A stretch of DNA of 20,563 bases from CAYSDL01 sp964429875 (GCA_964429875.1 CAYSDL010000023.1:1-20563); one strand, 5' to 3'; shown: positions 1-9,018, numbered from the stretch's first letter. The notes: generated from the sequence alone by a model not told the origin. Numbers and translations are program-made.

Positions 1-1060
1 AGAGATGGTTGCTAAAGCAATACATAAAAATAGTAAGAGAAAATTTGAATCATTAATAATTGTTAATTGTGCTGCTATACCCTCAGGAATTATAGAAAGT
101 GAATTATTTGGGCATAAAAAGGGATCTTTTACTGGAGCTTCTGAAAATAAGAAAGGATATTTTGAATCTGCAGATAAAGGAACTATTTTTTTAGATGAAA
201 TAGGTGAACTCCCTCTTGAAATTCAAGCTAAGTTATTAAGGGTTATAGAAAGTGGTGAATTTATGAGAGTTGGAGAGTCTAAAACAAATAAAGTAGATGT
301 TAGAATAGTTGCTGCAACAAATAGAGATTTACTTGAAGGAGTTAGAGATAAAAAATTTAGGAAAGACCTTTATTTTAGATTAAAAACTATCAATGTCAAT
401 GTCCCTTCTTTAAAAGATCATTTTAATGATTTACATTTATATGTTGAAAGATTTGGTCTTGAATTCACCAATAAAAATGATATTCCATTTAAAGGTTTTT
501 CTTCAGATGCAATAGCTGAGCTTAAACGATATAATTGGCCCGGAAATATAAGAGAACTTAAAAATGTAATTGAAAGTATGCTAGTGATTAATAAAGGCGA
601 AAGAATAACTCAAGAATTGGTTAATAAACATTTAAAAATGGATCAGGTTGGCTCAAATAAAAATTTACCTATTCATCTGGATTCTGATCCAGACAAATTA
701 GAGAGAGAACTTATCTTAAAACAGTTATTGTATTTAAGACAGGATGTTAATGAATTAAAACAATTCTTGTTTGGCCGAACAGATAAAGAAGCTGTAGAGC
801 CTGCAAACCCTGCATTGTTTTTAGCTTTGCCTGAAAAGAATAATAATGCTGAGGATTCAAAACCTGTTATTAATATCAAAGATGCTAGTGTGACAGGTTT
901 GAAAGAAGATAGTATCGGTGAAATGACAATGATTGAATATGAAAGAGAAATTATTGAAAAATATCTAAAGAAGTTTAATAACAATAGGAGAAAAACTGCT
1001 AGAGCTTTAAATATTTCTGAGAGAACTTTATATAGAAAACTGAAAGAATATGAAATTTAA
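1..1060 (+). CDS. Sigma-54-dependent Fis-family transcriptional activator (5' truncated)
   Basis: This is the C-terminal part of an NtrC-type enhancer-binding protein that remodels sigma-54 RNA polymerase using ATP. The frame is open to the window edge. The first ATG (position 5) lies inside the conserved helix just after Walker A, so Walker A and any N-terminal sensor domain are outside the window. Counting from that ATG, I see the sigma-54 contact loop as GSFTGA (residues 40-45, usually GAFTGA), Walker B IFLDEIGELP (61-70), sensor I in VAATNRDL (102-109), and the arginine-finger region in FRKDLYFRL (119-127). A probable coiled-coil linker lies around 222-255, and a Fis-type helix-turn-helix ends the protein (RRKTARALNISERTLYRKL). 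Its last 11 nt overlap lptE. A sigma-54 activator next to lptE is an arrangement I associate with Bacteroidota and relatives. The target promoters cannot be deduced; I saw no convincing -24/-12 element in the window. Confidence 0.93.
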   Translation, partial: EMVAKAIHKNSKRKFESLIIVNCAAIPSGIIESELFGHKKGSFTGASENKKGYFESADKGTIFLDEIGELPLEIQAKLLRVIESGEFMRVGESKTNKVDVRIVAATNRDLLEGVRDKKFRKDLYFRLKTINVNVPSLKDHFNDLHLYVERFGLEFTNKNDIPFKGFSSDAIAELKRYNWPGNIRELKNVIESMLVINKGERITQELVNKHLKMDQVGSNKNLPIHLDSDPDKLERELILKQLLYLRQDVNELKQFLFGRTDKEAVEPANPALFLALPEKNNNAEDSKPVINIKDASVTGLKEDSIGEMTMIEYEREIIEKYLKKFNNNRRKTARALNISERTLYRKLKEYEI

Positions 1061-1619
1061 AATTATAAATATATTTTTGTTATTGTTATTACAGAGTTGC
1101 AGCTATTATTCTTTTAAAGGTTCCATCCCATCTCATATAAATAGCGTTGTTATAACACCATTGAAAAATGAAACATCAGAGTATATGATATCAGATCTTT
1201 TAAATGAAAAATTTATGAATCTTTTATTATTTGAAAATATTTTAGATATTGAATCATTTCAAAATGCCGATAGTAAACTAGATATAATTATAACATCTTT
1301 AACTGATAAACCTAATATATATACTATTGATAGTAATACTGAGTATGAAATTGTAAATGAATGGAAAATTACTATGAATGTTAAAATTATTTGGTATGAT
1401 CTAATTAATAATGAAAATATAATTGAGAAAAATATTATGGAATGGTCAACCTATAGTTTAGGCATAGATATAGGAAAAGATAATTTAGATAATGATCTAG
1501 ATGGTCTTATAGATGAAGAAGATAATGATGAATATGGAATTCCGAGAGAAGGTGCAATGAGAATTGCAATGGAAAAAATATCCAAAAGAATTATTAATGA
1601 ATTGACATCAACTTGGTAA
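1050..1619 (+). CDS. lptE: LptE-like LPS-assembly lipoprotein
   Basis: Probable outer-membrane lipoprotein of the LptD/LptE complex that inserts lipopolysaccharide into the outer leaflet. The 189-aa product opens with a lipoprotein signal (hydrophobic run, then LQSC with the acylated Cys at 17). The mature N-terminus (YYSFKGSIPSHINSVVITPL) matches the pattern of FCB-type LptE, in which a 'YSF.G.IP' segment is followed by a 'V.I....N.T' strand. The end (REGAMRIAMEKISKRIINEL) is the usual terminal helix. An acidic stretch at residues 144-161 (DNLDNDLDGLIDEEDNDE) resembles a calcium-binding DxDxDG loop and sits just before that helix. The ATG overlaps the end of the sigma-54 activator, so translation is probably coupled. 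The assignment rests on signal, local motifs and neighbour; LptE sequences diverge greatly. Confidence 0.8.
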   Translation: MKFKIINIFLLLLLQSCSYYSFKGSIPSHINSVVITPLKNETSEYMISDLLNEKFMNLLLFENILDIESFQNADSKLDIIITSLTDKPNIYTIDSNTEYEIVNEWKITMNVKIIWYDLINNENIIEKNIMEWSTYSLGIDIGKDNLDNDLDGLIDEEDNDEYGIPREGAMRIAMEKISKRIINELTSTW

Positions 1620-1629
1620 AGGACAATAA

Positions 1630-2922
1630 ATGAAATTAGTTTCTACGCAAAATATTAAAAATTATGATAACCAAAATGTAACTTTGAATGGATGGGTATA
1701 TAATTCTAGGAGAAGTGGGAAAATTGCTTTTTTAATGTTTAGAGATGGATTTGGAATGATACAAGGTATTATTGAAAAATCACATATTGGAGATGATGAA
1801 TTTGAAGAGTTTAAAAAAATAACTCAAGAATCTTCTATGTCCATAGAAGGAAAAGTAGTGAAAAATGAAAGAGCAATAGGTGGATATGAAATTTATATAA
1901 ATTCTTTCAATGTTATTCAAATCTCTAATGATTATCCTATTACACCCAAAGAACATGGCACAGATTTTTTAATGAATAATAGACACTTATGGATTAGATC
2001 AAAAAAACAACATGCTATAATTCGTATAAGACATCAAATTATTAAAGCCATTAGAGATTTTTTTGATTCAAATGATTTTACTTTAGTAGATACTCCAATA
2101 TTTACTCCAAATGCAGCAGAAGGTACTTCAACATTATTTGAAACAGATTATTTTGATACTAAGGCTTACTTGTGCCAAACAGGACAATTATATGGTGAGG
2201 CAAGTGCTATGGCATTTGGAAGGCATTATAATTTTGGCCCATGCTTTAGAGCTGAAAAAAGTAAAACAAGACGTCATTTAACTGAATTTTGGATGGTGGA
2301 ACCTGAAATAGCATATTGTGATATCGAAGAAAATATGGAATGGGCAGAAAAATTATTGGTCTATATTGTTAAACATGTTCTTAATACAAGATTTGAAGAT
2401 TTGAAAATTCTTGAAAGAGATGTTTCTGCATTAGAAAAAATTGATAATTCTTTTCCTAAAATTAGTTATACTGAATGTATTAAACTCTTGCAGAAAGATG
2501 GGTTTAATATCAAATGGGGTGATGATTTTGGATCTCCTGAGGAAACTCATATATCAAGTAAATATGATCGACCAGTTATAGTTCATAGATTTCCCTCAAA
2601 AATAAAAGCTTTTTATATGAAAAGAGATCCCCAAAATGAAGATGTTGTACTTGGAATGGATATTCTTGCACCTGACGGATATGGTGAAATTGTAGGTGGG
2701 TCTGAAAGAGAGACAGATATAGATATTTTACTCCATAGAATCAAAGAGGAAAAACTTAATAAAGAAGATTACGATTGGTTCCTTGATTTGAGAAGATACG
2801 GGTCAGTTCAGCATTCAGGATTTGGTATGGGCATTGAAAGAGTTGTAGCATGGATATGTGGATTATCACATATACGAGAAACTATTCCTTTTGCTAGAAC
2901 AATGTCAAGAATAAATCCTTAG
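1630..2922 (+). CDS. asnS: Asparaginyl-tRNA synthetase
   Basis: Class IIb aminoacyl-tRNA synthetase charging tRNA-Asn with asparagine in the cytoplasm. The 430-aa length matches the shorter bacterial AsnRS form. An N-terminal OB-fold anticodon-binding domain is visible (VTLNGWVYNSRRSGKIAFL near residues 17-35). Class II motif 2 is at 206-226 (FRAEKSKTRRHLTEFWMVEP) and motif 3 at 398-404 (FGMGIER), ending in RETIPFARTMSRINP. The 'HLTEFWMVEPE' form and the IPF-R-T ending distinguish AsnRS from AspRS. The start is supported by AAAGGA at 1618-1623, six bases before the ATG. The stop codon directly abuts the nadE ATG. Its presence implies direct Asn-tRNA synthesis, though an additional amidotransferase route cannot be excluded. 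Confidence 0.97.
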   Translation: MKLVSTQNIKNYDNQNVTLNGWVYNSRRSGKIAFLMFRDGFGMIQGIIEKSHIGDDEFEEFKKITQESSMSIEGKVVKNERAIGGYEIYINSFNVIQISNDYPITPKEHGTDFLMNNRHLWIRSKKQHAIIRIRHQIIKAIRDFFDSNDFTLVDTPIFTPNAAEGTSTLFETDYFDTKAYLCQTGQLYGEASAMAFGRHYNFGPCFRAEKSKTRRHLTEFWMVEPEIAYCDIEENMEWAEKLLVYIVKHVLNTRFEDLKILERDVSALEKIDNSFPKISYTECIKLLQKDGFNIKWGDDFGSPEETHISSKYDRPVIVHRFPSKIKAFYMKRDPQNEDVVLGMDILAPDGYGEIVGGSERETDIDILLHRIKEEKLNKEDYDWFLDLRRYGSVQHSGFGMGIERVVAWICGLSHIRETIPFARTMSRINP

Positions 2923-3678
2923 ATGGAATTGCATGATCAAATATCAGAGTGGTTAAAAGACTATTTAAAAAAAAATCATTTAAATTCGTTTGTTGTAGGG
3001 GTTTCTGGAGGAATAGACTCAGCTGTTACTTCAGCATTATGTGCTAGAACAAATAAAAAAACAATTTTAATAACAATGCCAATTCATCAAAATCTTAATG
3101 AGACACTCAGAGGGAAATCTCATATTCAATGGTTGCAAAAAACTTTTGAAGATGTAAAGTTATTAAACATTGATCTTACTTCAACTTATGAAGAATTAAA
3201 AAGAGTAATCCCAGCTAAATTACAAACTGATTTATCTCTAGCTAATACCAGAGCAAGGCTAAGAATGTCAACTCTATATTTAATAGCAGGTAGCTCTAGA
3301 GGTATTGTTGTAGGGACAGGCAATAAAGTAGAAGATTTTGGTATTGGCTTTTTCACAAAATATGGTGATGGAGGAGTAGATATAAGCCCTATCGCAGATT
3401 TGATGAAATCAGAAGTATATGATTTAGCTAGAATATTAGGAATATCTGAAGAAATAATATTGGCAAAACCAACAGATGGTCTTTGGAATGATGGTAGAAC
3501 TGATGAGGATCAAATTGGAATCTCTTATGATGATCTCGAATGGGCCATGCTTGCAGATAAAAATCAAAATTTCAATGAAGAAAAAAATAAAATACTTAAG
3601 ATTTACAATCAACATAGAAATGCAAATCTACATAAAATGAAAGAGATCCCTGTTTTTAAAAAAAAGAAAAATATATAA
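2923..3678 (+). CDS. nadE: NAD(+) synthase, NadE family
   Basis: Final step of NAD biosynthesis: deamido-NAD plus ATP and an amide nitrogen donor gives NAD. The 251-aa protein contains only the synthetase domain and no N-terminal nitrilase/glutaminase domain, so it should use ammonia directly or depend on a separate glutaminase. The ATP-pyrophosphatase P-loop SGGIDS is at residues 28-33. Further family signatures are GTGNKVEDFGIGFFTKYGDG and the late PTDGLWNDGRTDEDQIG segment. It starts immediately after the asnS TAG with no spacer and has no obvious Shine-Dalgarno, consistent with translational coupling. The tail is lysine-rich (KKKKNI). Confidence 0.95.
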   Translation: MELHDQISEWLKDYLKKNHLNSFVVGVSGGIDSAVTSALCARTNKKTILITMPIHQNLNETLRGKSHIQWLQKTFEDVKLLNIDLTSTYEELKRVIPAKLQTDLSLANTRARLRMSTLYLIAGSSRGIVVGTGNKVEDFGIGFFTKYGDGGVDISPIADLMKSEVYDLARILGISEEIILAKPTDGLWNDGRTDEDQIGISYDDLEWAMLADKNQNFNEEKNKILKIYNQHRNANLHKMKEIPVFKKKKNI

Positions 3679-3682
3679 CTAA

Positions 3683-6379
3683 ATGAATAATTCAGATAAA
3701 GTATTTTTAATTGATGGTATGGCTCTTATTTATAGATCGTACTATGCAATGATTAAAAATCCTTTAATATCCTCCAAGGGTCAACCTACTTCTGCCATAT
3801 ATGGTTTTATTAATTCAGTATTAAAATTAATTAAAGATGAAAATCCAAAATATATATCTGTAATCCTTGATACTAAAGCTAAAACATTCAGACATAAAAT
3901 GTATAGCGAATATAAAGCAACACGAAAGCCTATGCCTGATGATCTTTCAGAACAAATAACGCCTCTTTATGAGATTTTAGATTTATTAAATATTTCAGTA
4001 TATAAAAAAGATGGTTTTGAAGCAGATGATTTATTAGGAACGTTAGCAGATAAACTTAAAAAAGAAAATATTAAAACATATATTTATAGTTCTGATAAGG
4101 ATTTAATGCAATTAGTAGATGAGAATGTTTTCATCTATTCTCCTGGCAATAGTTTTGTAAAACATAAAATTTATGATCAAAAAGAAGTCTTGGCAAAATG
4201 GGGGGTATCACCTAATCAAATAATTGATTATCTATCTTTAGTAGGAGATACTTCAGATAATGTCCCTGGCGTTAAAGGGGTTGGTAGTAAAACTGCTGTG
4301 AAACTTTTAGATGAATTTAATAATCTTAATGAAATTTATAATTCAATTGATTTAGTTAGCAATGAAAGAATAAAAGATAAATTAATTACATGTAAGAAAA
4401 ATGCTATTTTATCAAAAAAATTAGTTACCTTAGATCTTAATGTGGATTTTTCTTTTAATCTTAGTGATATGGATCTAGAAAATATAACATTTGAAAAAAT
4501 CATTCCTTATCTTCACGATTTAGATATTTATACATTTGACAAAATTATAAATAAGAAAGAAAATGATTTAAAACAAAATAATCAGAAAACTAAAAAAAAA
4601 TACAAAATTATAGATTCATCTAAAAAAATTGACTCTTTAATAAAAACAATTAAAAATATTAATGTTTTATCTATTGATCTTGAAACTACAGACATTGATG
4701 CTATTAAAGCTGAAATAGTTGGAATATCAATGTGTTTTAAATCAAATGAAGGATATTATATCCCTATTCAATGTCCTAAAGGAAATAATAAGTTAGATTT
4801 AGAGATTGTTTTGGATAAACTAAAGCCAATACTAGAATCAAATAAAATCAAATTTGTTGGTCAAAATATAAAATATGATGCTTTGATTTTAAGACGAAAT
4901 GGTATTTTTGTGAGTAATATTTATTTTGATACAATGATTGCAGAGAGTTTGATATCGCCAGAGAAAAATAGCTATAAGTTAGATCTTTTGTCTATGGACT
5001 ATCTCAACTATAAAATGGTACCTATAGAAGATCTAATAGGCGAGAAGAAGAATCAAATATCAATGAAAGATGTCCCTCTAAAAGATATTTCTTATTATGC
5101 ATGTGAGGATGCAGATATTACATTTCAAATTTATCAAAAACAAATAAAGAAGATTAAAGATTTAAATTTGCAAAAATTATTTTATGATGTTGAAATTCCT
5201 TTAATAAATACTCTTGTTGAGATCGAATATAATGGAGTTTTTATTGATGAAGAGTTAATTAAAAATTTATCAAAAGAGTTGATGAAAAAAATTAATAATT
5301 TAACAAAAAATATTTTTGAAATTTCTGGAGTTGAATTTAATTTAAATTCGCCTAAACAATTATCTGAGATTTTATTTGATCAATTGCAATTAAAAAAAAT
5401 TAGAAAAAGAAGCACTGCTGTAGAAGTTCTAGAAAGATTAAAGGATTACCATCCAATTATTGAATATATCCTAGAATACCGTCATTTAAGTAAATTAGTA
5501 AATACATACTTGAACACTTTACCTAATTTTGTTAATCATTTAACTAATAGGGTTCATACTTCTTTTAATCAAGTAATTGCATCTACAGGAAGACTTTCAA
5601 GTAATAAACCTAATTTTCAAAATATTCCAATAAAAACAGATACAGGAAAACAAATTAGAAAAGCAATAAAACCTCAAAATAAAGATGATTTAATCATATC
5701 ATTTGATTATTCTCAAATTGAATTACGAATTCTTGCACACTATTCAAATGAAAAAAATCTAATTGATGCATTCAAAAATAATATTGATATACATACTCGA
5801 ACAGCAGCTTTGATTTATGGATTATCAAAAGATGAAGTGTCTGAAAAGCATAGAAGAATTGCAAAAATAATCAATTATAGTATAGTGTATGGGGCAGGAC
5901 CATATAGAATTTCTCAAGAATTGAAGATTACAATGAAAGAAGCTAATAATATTATTAATAATTATTTTATGAGATATCCTGGAATTAAAAAATATATAGA
6001 AAATACTATTGATGATGGATTTAAAAATGAGTATGTCAGTACATTCTTAGGTAGGAAAAGAAATACTGTTAATCTACGTTCATCAAATAGAAATATAGTC
6101 GAGGCAGAAAAAAGAGCTGCAATTAATATGCCGATTCAGGGGACAGCATCTGAATTAATCAAAGTAGCAATGAATAATATTCATGGAAAAATTAAAGAAA
6201 ATAATATAAAAGGAAAAATGATTCTTCAAGTTCATGATGAATTAATTTTTGAAGTTAAAAAAAATGATATTAATAAAATTATAGAATTAGTAGCTGATGA
6301 AATGGAAAATGCTATAGAATTTAAAGTCCCAATAAAAGTAGATTACAGTTATGGAAAGAATTGGTATGAGGCACATTAA
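3683..6379 (+). CDS. polA: DNA polymerase I with 5' nuclease and 3'-5' exonuclease domains
   Basis: Repair and Okazaki-fragment-processing polymerase, 898 aa, full length. The N-terminal 5' nuclease (about 1-290) carries FLIDGMALIYRSYYA, FEADDLLGTL, SSDKDL and VGDTSDNVPGVKGVG. The 3'-5' exonuclease domain (about 310-500) keeps D332 and E334 (IDLET), NIKYD and YYACEDAD, so proofreading looks intact, unlike many bacterial Pol I proteins. In the polymerase domain, motif A is FDYSQIE (674-680) and motif C is VHDE (850-853). Motif B reads RRIAKIINYSIVYG. Tyr732 occupies the position of E. coli Phe762 and Ser733 that of Gly763, an unusual pair (see findings). The gene starts 4 nt after nadE and is followed 3 nt later by the ABC ATPase gene. 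Confidence 0.98.
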   Translation: MNNSDKVFLIDGMALIYRSYYAMIKNPLISSKGQPTSAIYGFINSVLKLIKDENPKYISVILDTKAKTFRHKMYSEYKATRKPMPDDLSEQITPLYEILDLLNISVYKKDGFEADDLLGTLADKLKKENIKTYIYSSDKDLMQLVDENVFIYSPGNSFVKHKIYDQKEVLAKWGVSPNQIIDYLSLVGDTSDNVPGVKGVGSKTAVKLLDEFNNLNEIYNSIDLVSNERIKDKLITCKKNAILSKKLVTLDLNVDFSFNLSDMDLENITFEKIIPYLHDLDIYTFDKIINKKENDLKQNNQKTKKKYKIIDSSKKIDSLIKTIKNINVLSIDLETTDIDAIKAEIVGISMCFKSNEGYYIPIQCPKGNNKLDLEIVLDKLKPILESNKIKFVGQNIKYDALILRRNGIFVSNIYFDTMIAESLISPEKNSYKLDLLSMDYLNYKMVPIEDLIGEKKNQISMKDVPLKDISYYACEDADITFQIYQKQIKKIKDLNLQKLFYDVEIPLINTLVEIEYNGVFIDEELIKNLSKELMKKINNLTKNIFEISGVEFNLNSPKQLSEILFDQLQLKKIRKRSTAVEVLERLKDYHPIIEYILEYRHLSKLVNTYLNTLPNFVNHLTNRVHTSFNQVIASTGRLSSNKPNFQNIPIKTDTGKQIRKAIKPQNKDDLIISFDYSQIELRILAHYSNEKNLIDAFKNNIDIHTRTAALIYGLSKDEVSEKHRRIAKIINYSIVYGAGPYRISQELKITMKEANNIINNYFMRYPGIKKYIENTIDDGFKNEYVSTFLGRKRNTVNLRSSNRNIVEAEKRAAINMPIQGTASELIKVAMNNIHGKIKENNIKGKMILQVHDELIFEVKKNDINKIIELVADEMENAIEFKVPIKVDYSYGKNWYEAH

Positions 6380-6382
6380 ATA

Positions 6383-7309
6383 ATGGAAGCATCAATAACT
6401 TTTAAATCTGTTGCTAAGAAAATCAAGAATGAGACTTTGTTAGCAGAGCTAACATTTGGTGTCGAAAAAAATACAATTTTTTCTATAGTCGGTCCAAATG
6501 GATCTGGAAAGTCAACTATAATAAAATTAATTTGTGGTTTGCTTTATAAAGATAAAGGTTCTATTTATGTAAAAGGCTATGATGTCGATACTAAAATTGA
6601 TGAAATAAAATCTATTGTTGGTTATATGCCTCAACAAAATCATATGGATAATGAGCTGACTATTTTAGAAAATATTTCTTTATACGCACAATTACATGGT
6701 TTTAATCAAGATGAGGCAGTTGAAAATTCTAAAATTATATCTGAAAAATTGAATATAAATAAATATCTGAATAAATTCCCAGATGATTTATCTTTTGGTA
6801 CTCTTAGAATGGTTTCTTTTGCTAGAGCACTAATTCATAAGCCTGAAATCTTAATTTTAGATGAGCCAACATTGAATTTAGACCCCCTAAATAGAGACCT
6901 AATTTGGAACTATATAAATGAAATAAAACATGAGAGGACAGTGTTTTATGCAACTCAGAATTTTCATGAATCACAGGAATACTCTAATCGTATTGCTATT
7001 TTATATGGGGGAACAATTAAATATAATGGAACATTCGAATATCTTGTTAAAAATACATTTGGATTAGCTAGATTCGTAATATCCTTTTCAGACAAAATCC
7101 CTGACTTTATAAAGAAAAATATTTCTCTAAGACCAAACATAATTAAACCAACAATGATTGATAATAAACTCAAATTTTATTCTACTGATAAAATGGAATT
7201 TTTCAAGATTATTAAAGAATGTATAAATAATGATATAAATGAGATAGACTCTTCTAAGTGTTCATTAGAAGATATTTTCCGGGGAATAGATCCAGGAGAT
7301 AGAGAATGA
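6383..7309 (+). CDS. ABC transporter ATP-binding protein (ABC-2/NatA-like)
   Basis: Nucleotide-binding subunit of an ABC-2-type exporter, 308 aa, cytoplasmic and expected to dimerise on the permease encoded next. Visible elements are Walker A GPNGSGKST (37-45), the Q-loop in GYMPQQN, a divergent signature LSFGT (136-140, normally LSGGQ), Walker B ILILDEP (156-162) with its catalytic Glu161, and a D-loop NLDP. The switch position that normally holds His reads ATQNF, with Gln192. The last ~90 residues form the extra C-terminal region common in NatA-type ATPases. The final ATGA is shared with the permease start (4-nt overlap), so the two subunits are probably made together. The substrate cannot be inferred. 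Confidence 0.93.
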   Translation: MEASITFKSVAKKIKNETLLAELTFGVEKNTIFSIVGPNGSGKSTIIKLICGLLYKDKGSIYVKGYDVDTKIDEIKSIVGYMPQQNHMDNELTILENISLYAQLHGFNQDEAVENSKIISEKLNINKYLNKFPDDLSFGTLRMVSFARALIHKPEILILDEPTLNLDPLNRDLIWNYINEIKHERTVFYATQNFHESQEYSNRIAILYGGTIKYNGTFEYLVKNTFGLARFVISFSDKIPDFIKKNISLRPNIIKPTMIDNKLKFYSTDKMEFFKIIKECINNDINEIDSSKCSLEDIFRGIDPGDRE

Positions 7310-8049
7310 AGATCATTTTAACCTTATTGAAAAAAGAATTTATAGCATTGCGCAAAAGTTTATTTATTTTTTTAGCTGTTATTATTTCATTTCCTTTATT
7401 TGTGTATTTATTAATTGTTCTTCCGCTATCAATGTTAGTTTTAGATATAAAACCAATCTACATTAATTGGTCAGCTGCTGGCGTCTGGACAGTAACTGGA
7501 CTATTCTCAGTTTATTTGTATTCATATAATTTATATGAAAAAACGTTTAAAAATGAATCTATCTTAGTTCTTCCAATCCCTTCATATTATTTGCTTTTAT
7601 CAAATTATTTATTTTTAATTTTATTTGGAACATTCCAAATATCAATTTCTATTATAATAACTAGTATGCTGACTCATGATCATGTAGGATTTTTAAATTA
7701 TATATTAATTTTATTTTTAATAATACCCTTAATTATTGTGATTGCAAGTATTGGGTTATTTTTTTATTTATTTAGAGGAAACAAGCTATCTTTATCCTTA
7801 ATAAATATTATTTATTTAATTGTTATGATTTTTGGGTATGGATCTTTTATTCCTTTAAAATATTTCCCCCAAACTTACATAACGTACATACAATTTTTTC
7901 CTATTCCAGGCATGATACAAAATTTGCAAAATATTATATCTGGAGAACCAATTATGTTTAGCTCATTGATTTTATCATTATTCTTTTCTATAATAATGCT
8001 TTTATTATCTTTCTTCATTTTAGATAAAAAATTAGTTAGAAATATATAA
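7306..8049 (+). CDS. ABC-2-type permease subunit
   Basis: Integral inner-membrane partner of the preceding ATPase; 247 aa. I count about six hydrophobic segments: roughly residues 17-45, 50-75, 92-120, 130-155, 160-180 and 215-240. The start MKIILTLLKKEFIALRKS is a typical ABC-2 amphipathic N-terminal segment preceding TM1, and KKEF is common at this position. No conserved motif identifies the substrate. It overlaps the ATPase gene by 4 nt (ATGA) and its stop abuts the TTG start of the sugar kinase, so it lies inside the same transcriptional run as the salvage genes. A functional link to peptidoglycan recycling is possible but not shown. Confidence 0.85.
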   Translation: MKIILTLLKKEFIALRKSLFIFLAVIISFPLFVYLLIVLPLSMLVLDIKPIYINWSAAGVWTVTGLFSVYLYSYNLYEKTFKNESILVLPIPSYYLLLSNYLFLILFGTFQISISIIITSMLTHDHVGFLNYILILFLIIPLIIVIASIGLFFYLFRGNKLSLSLINIIYLIVMIFGYGSFIPLKYFPQTYITYIQFFPIPGMIQNLQNIISGEPIMFSSLILSLFFSIIMLLLSFFILDKKLVRNI

Positions 8050-9018
8050 TTGAATAAAGCAGATTATATATTGGGCATTGATGGAGGAGGAACAAATACT
8101 AAAATGTGTTTGTTTAATAATGCAGGGGAAACAATTTTTGAGATTGCTGGGCAAGGAACAAATTTGTCAATTTATAAAGAATTAGCAATTAGTAGATTGA
8201 TCAATTTAATAAATGATATATCTGAGAAAGCTAAGGTTAGTTTAAGTGAAATTTCTGCTTTTGGGTTTGGACTAGCTGGAGTTTCCAATGAAAATCAAAG
8301 AGAATTATTATTAAAGGAATTAGATAGGTTAGATGTATCAGCACGTTCTATTATTCTATCTGATGCTGAAGCAGCTTTTCATCTCCTTTGCCCTATAGGA
8401 ACTGGATTGTTAGTTTCAGTTGGTACAGGTATTATTTGTTTAGGTAGAAACTCTAAAGGAGAAACCTATAAAGTTGCTGGCAATGGATATGATCAAGATA
8501 TCGGAAGTGGTTTTTGGATAGGAAAGCAAGCTCTTGATAGAATAATTTTAAATCTTGGACTTATAAACGCAGATAAAGATATTAATGAAATTTATAAACT
8601 TATTATGAACACTTACAAACTTAAAAATATTGACGATTTACACATTGTTTTTGAAGATGAGAATTCAGTTTCAAAAATAGCATCAATCGCTGAAAAAATA
8701 ATTGAAATGGCAGAACAAGGGAATGATCAGGCATTATCTATTATTCAAGAGGCATCAAGAAATATTGGAGAATATATTATTTCTATTTTAGAAAAATTAA
8801 ACTATACAAATAATGATTTTATTTTTGCAGGTCATGGTAGTGTTATAAAAAACTCTTTTTTTAGAAAATTATTAAATCAATCTTTAGAGTTTGATTTTAA
8901 AAATATCCATTGGGTGTTATCGGATATTTCTCCAGCATATAGTGCTGGAATTTTAGCAGCAGCAACTAAAAATATTAATATCTCAATTGAAAAAATTGTG
9001 AAAAACATAAAAAATTAA
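8050..9018 (+). CDS. N-acetylglucosamine/N-acetylmuramate kinase-like protein (BadF/BadG/BcrA/BcrD family)
   Basis: ASKHA-fold ATP-dependent kinase, 322 aa, of the family containing human NAGK and bacterial MurK, which phosphorylate GlcNAc and/or MurNAc at O6. The phosphate-1 loop is DGGGTNTK (11-18). The candidate catalytic base is Asp105 in LSDAEAAF, and the phosphate-2 loop is VSVGTGI (122-128), followed by GNGYDQDIGSGFWIGK. The adenosine motif is FAGHGSVIKN near 258-267. The start must be TTG at 8050: the next in-frame ATG falls after the phosphate-1 loop and would remove it. The gene abuts the permease stop and overlaps alr by one base (TAATG). With NagZ and NamZ genes downstream, phosphorylation of salvaged amino sugars is the most likely role. 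Family members with other substrates exist, so specificity is inferred. Confidence 0.85.
   Translation: MNKADYILGIDGGGTNTKMCLFNNAGETIFEIAGQGTNLSIYKELAISRLINLINDISEKAKVSLSEISAFGFGLAGVSNENQRELLLKELDRLDVSARSIILSDAEAAFHLLCPIGTGLLVSVGTGIICLGRNSKGETYKVAGNGYDQDIGSGFWIGKQALDRIILNLGLINADKDINEIYKLIMNTYKLKNIDDLHIVFEDENSVSKIASIAEKIIEMAEQGNDQALSIIQEASRNIGEYIISILEKLNYTNNDFIFAGHGSVIKNSFFRKLLNQSLEFDFKNIHWVLSDISPAYSAGILAAATKNINISIEKIVKNIKN

Noticed and set aside
673..984. Antisense open frame within the sigma-54 activator gene, and similar minus-strand frames inside later plus-strand genes
   Set aside because: They lie wholly opposite conserved genes, encode no recognisable domains and have no ribosome-binding sites; they look like by-products of AT-rich codon use.
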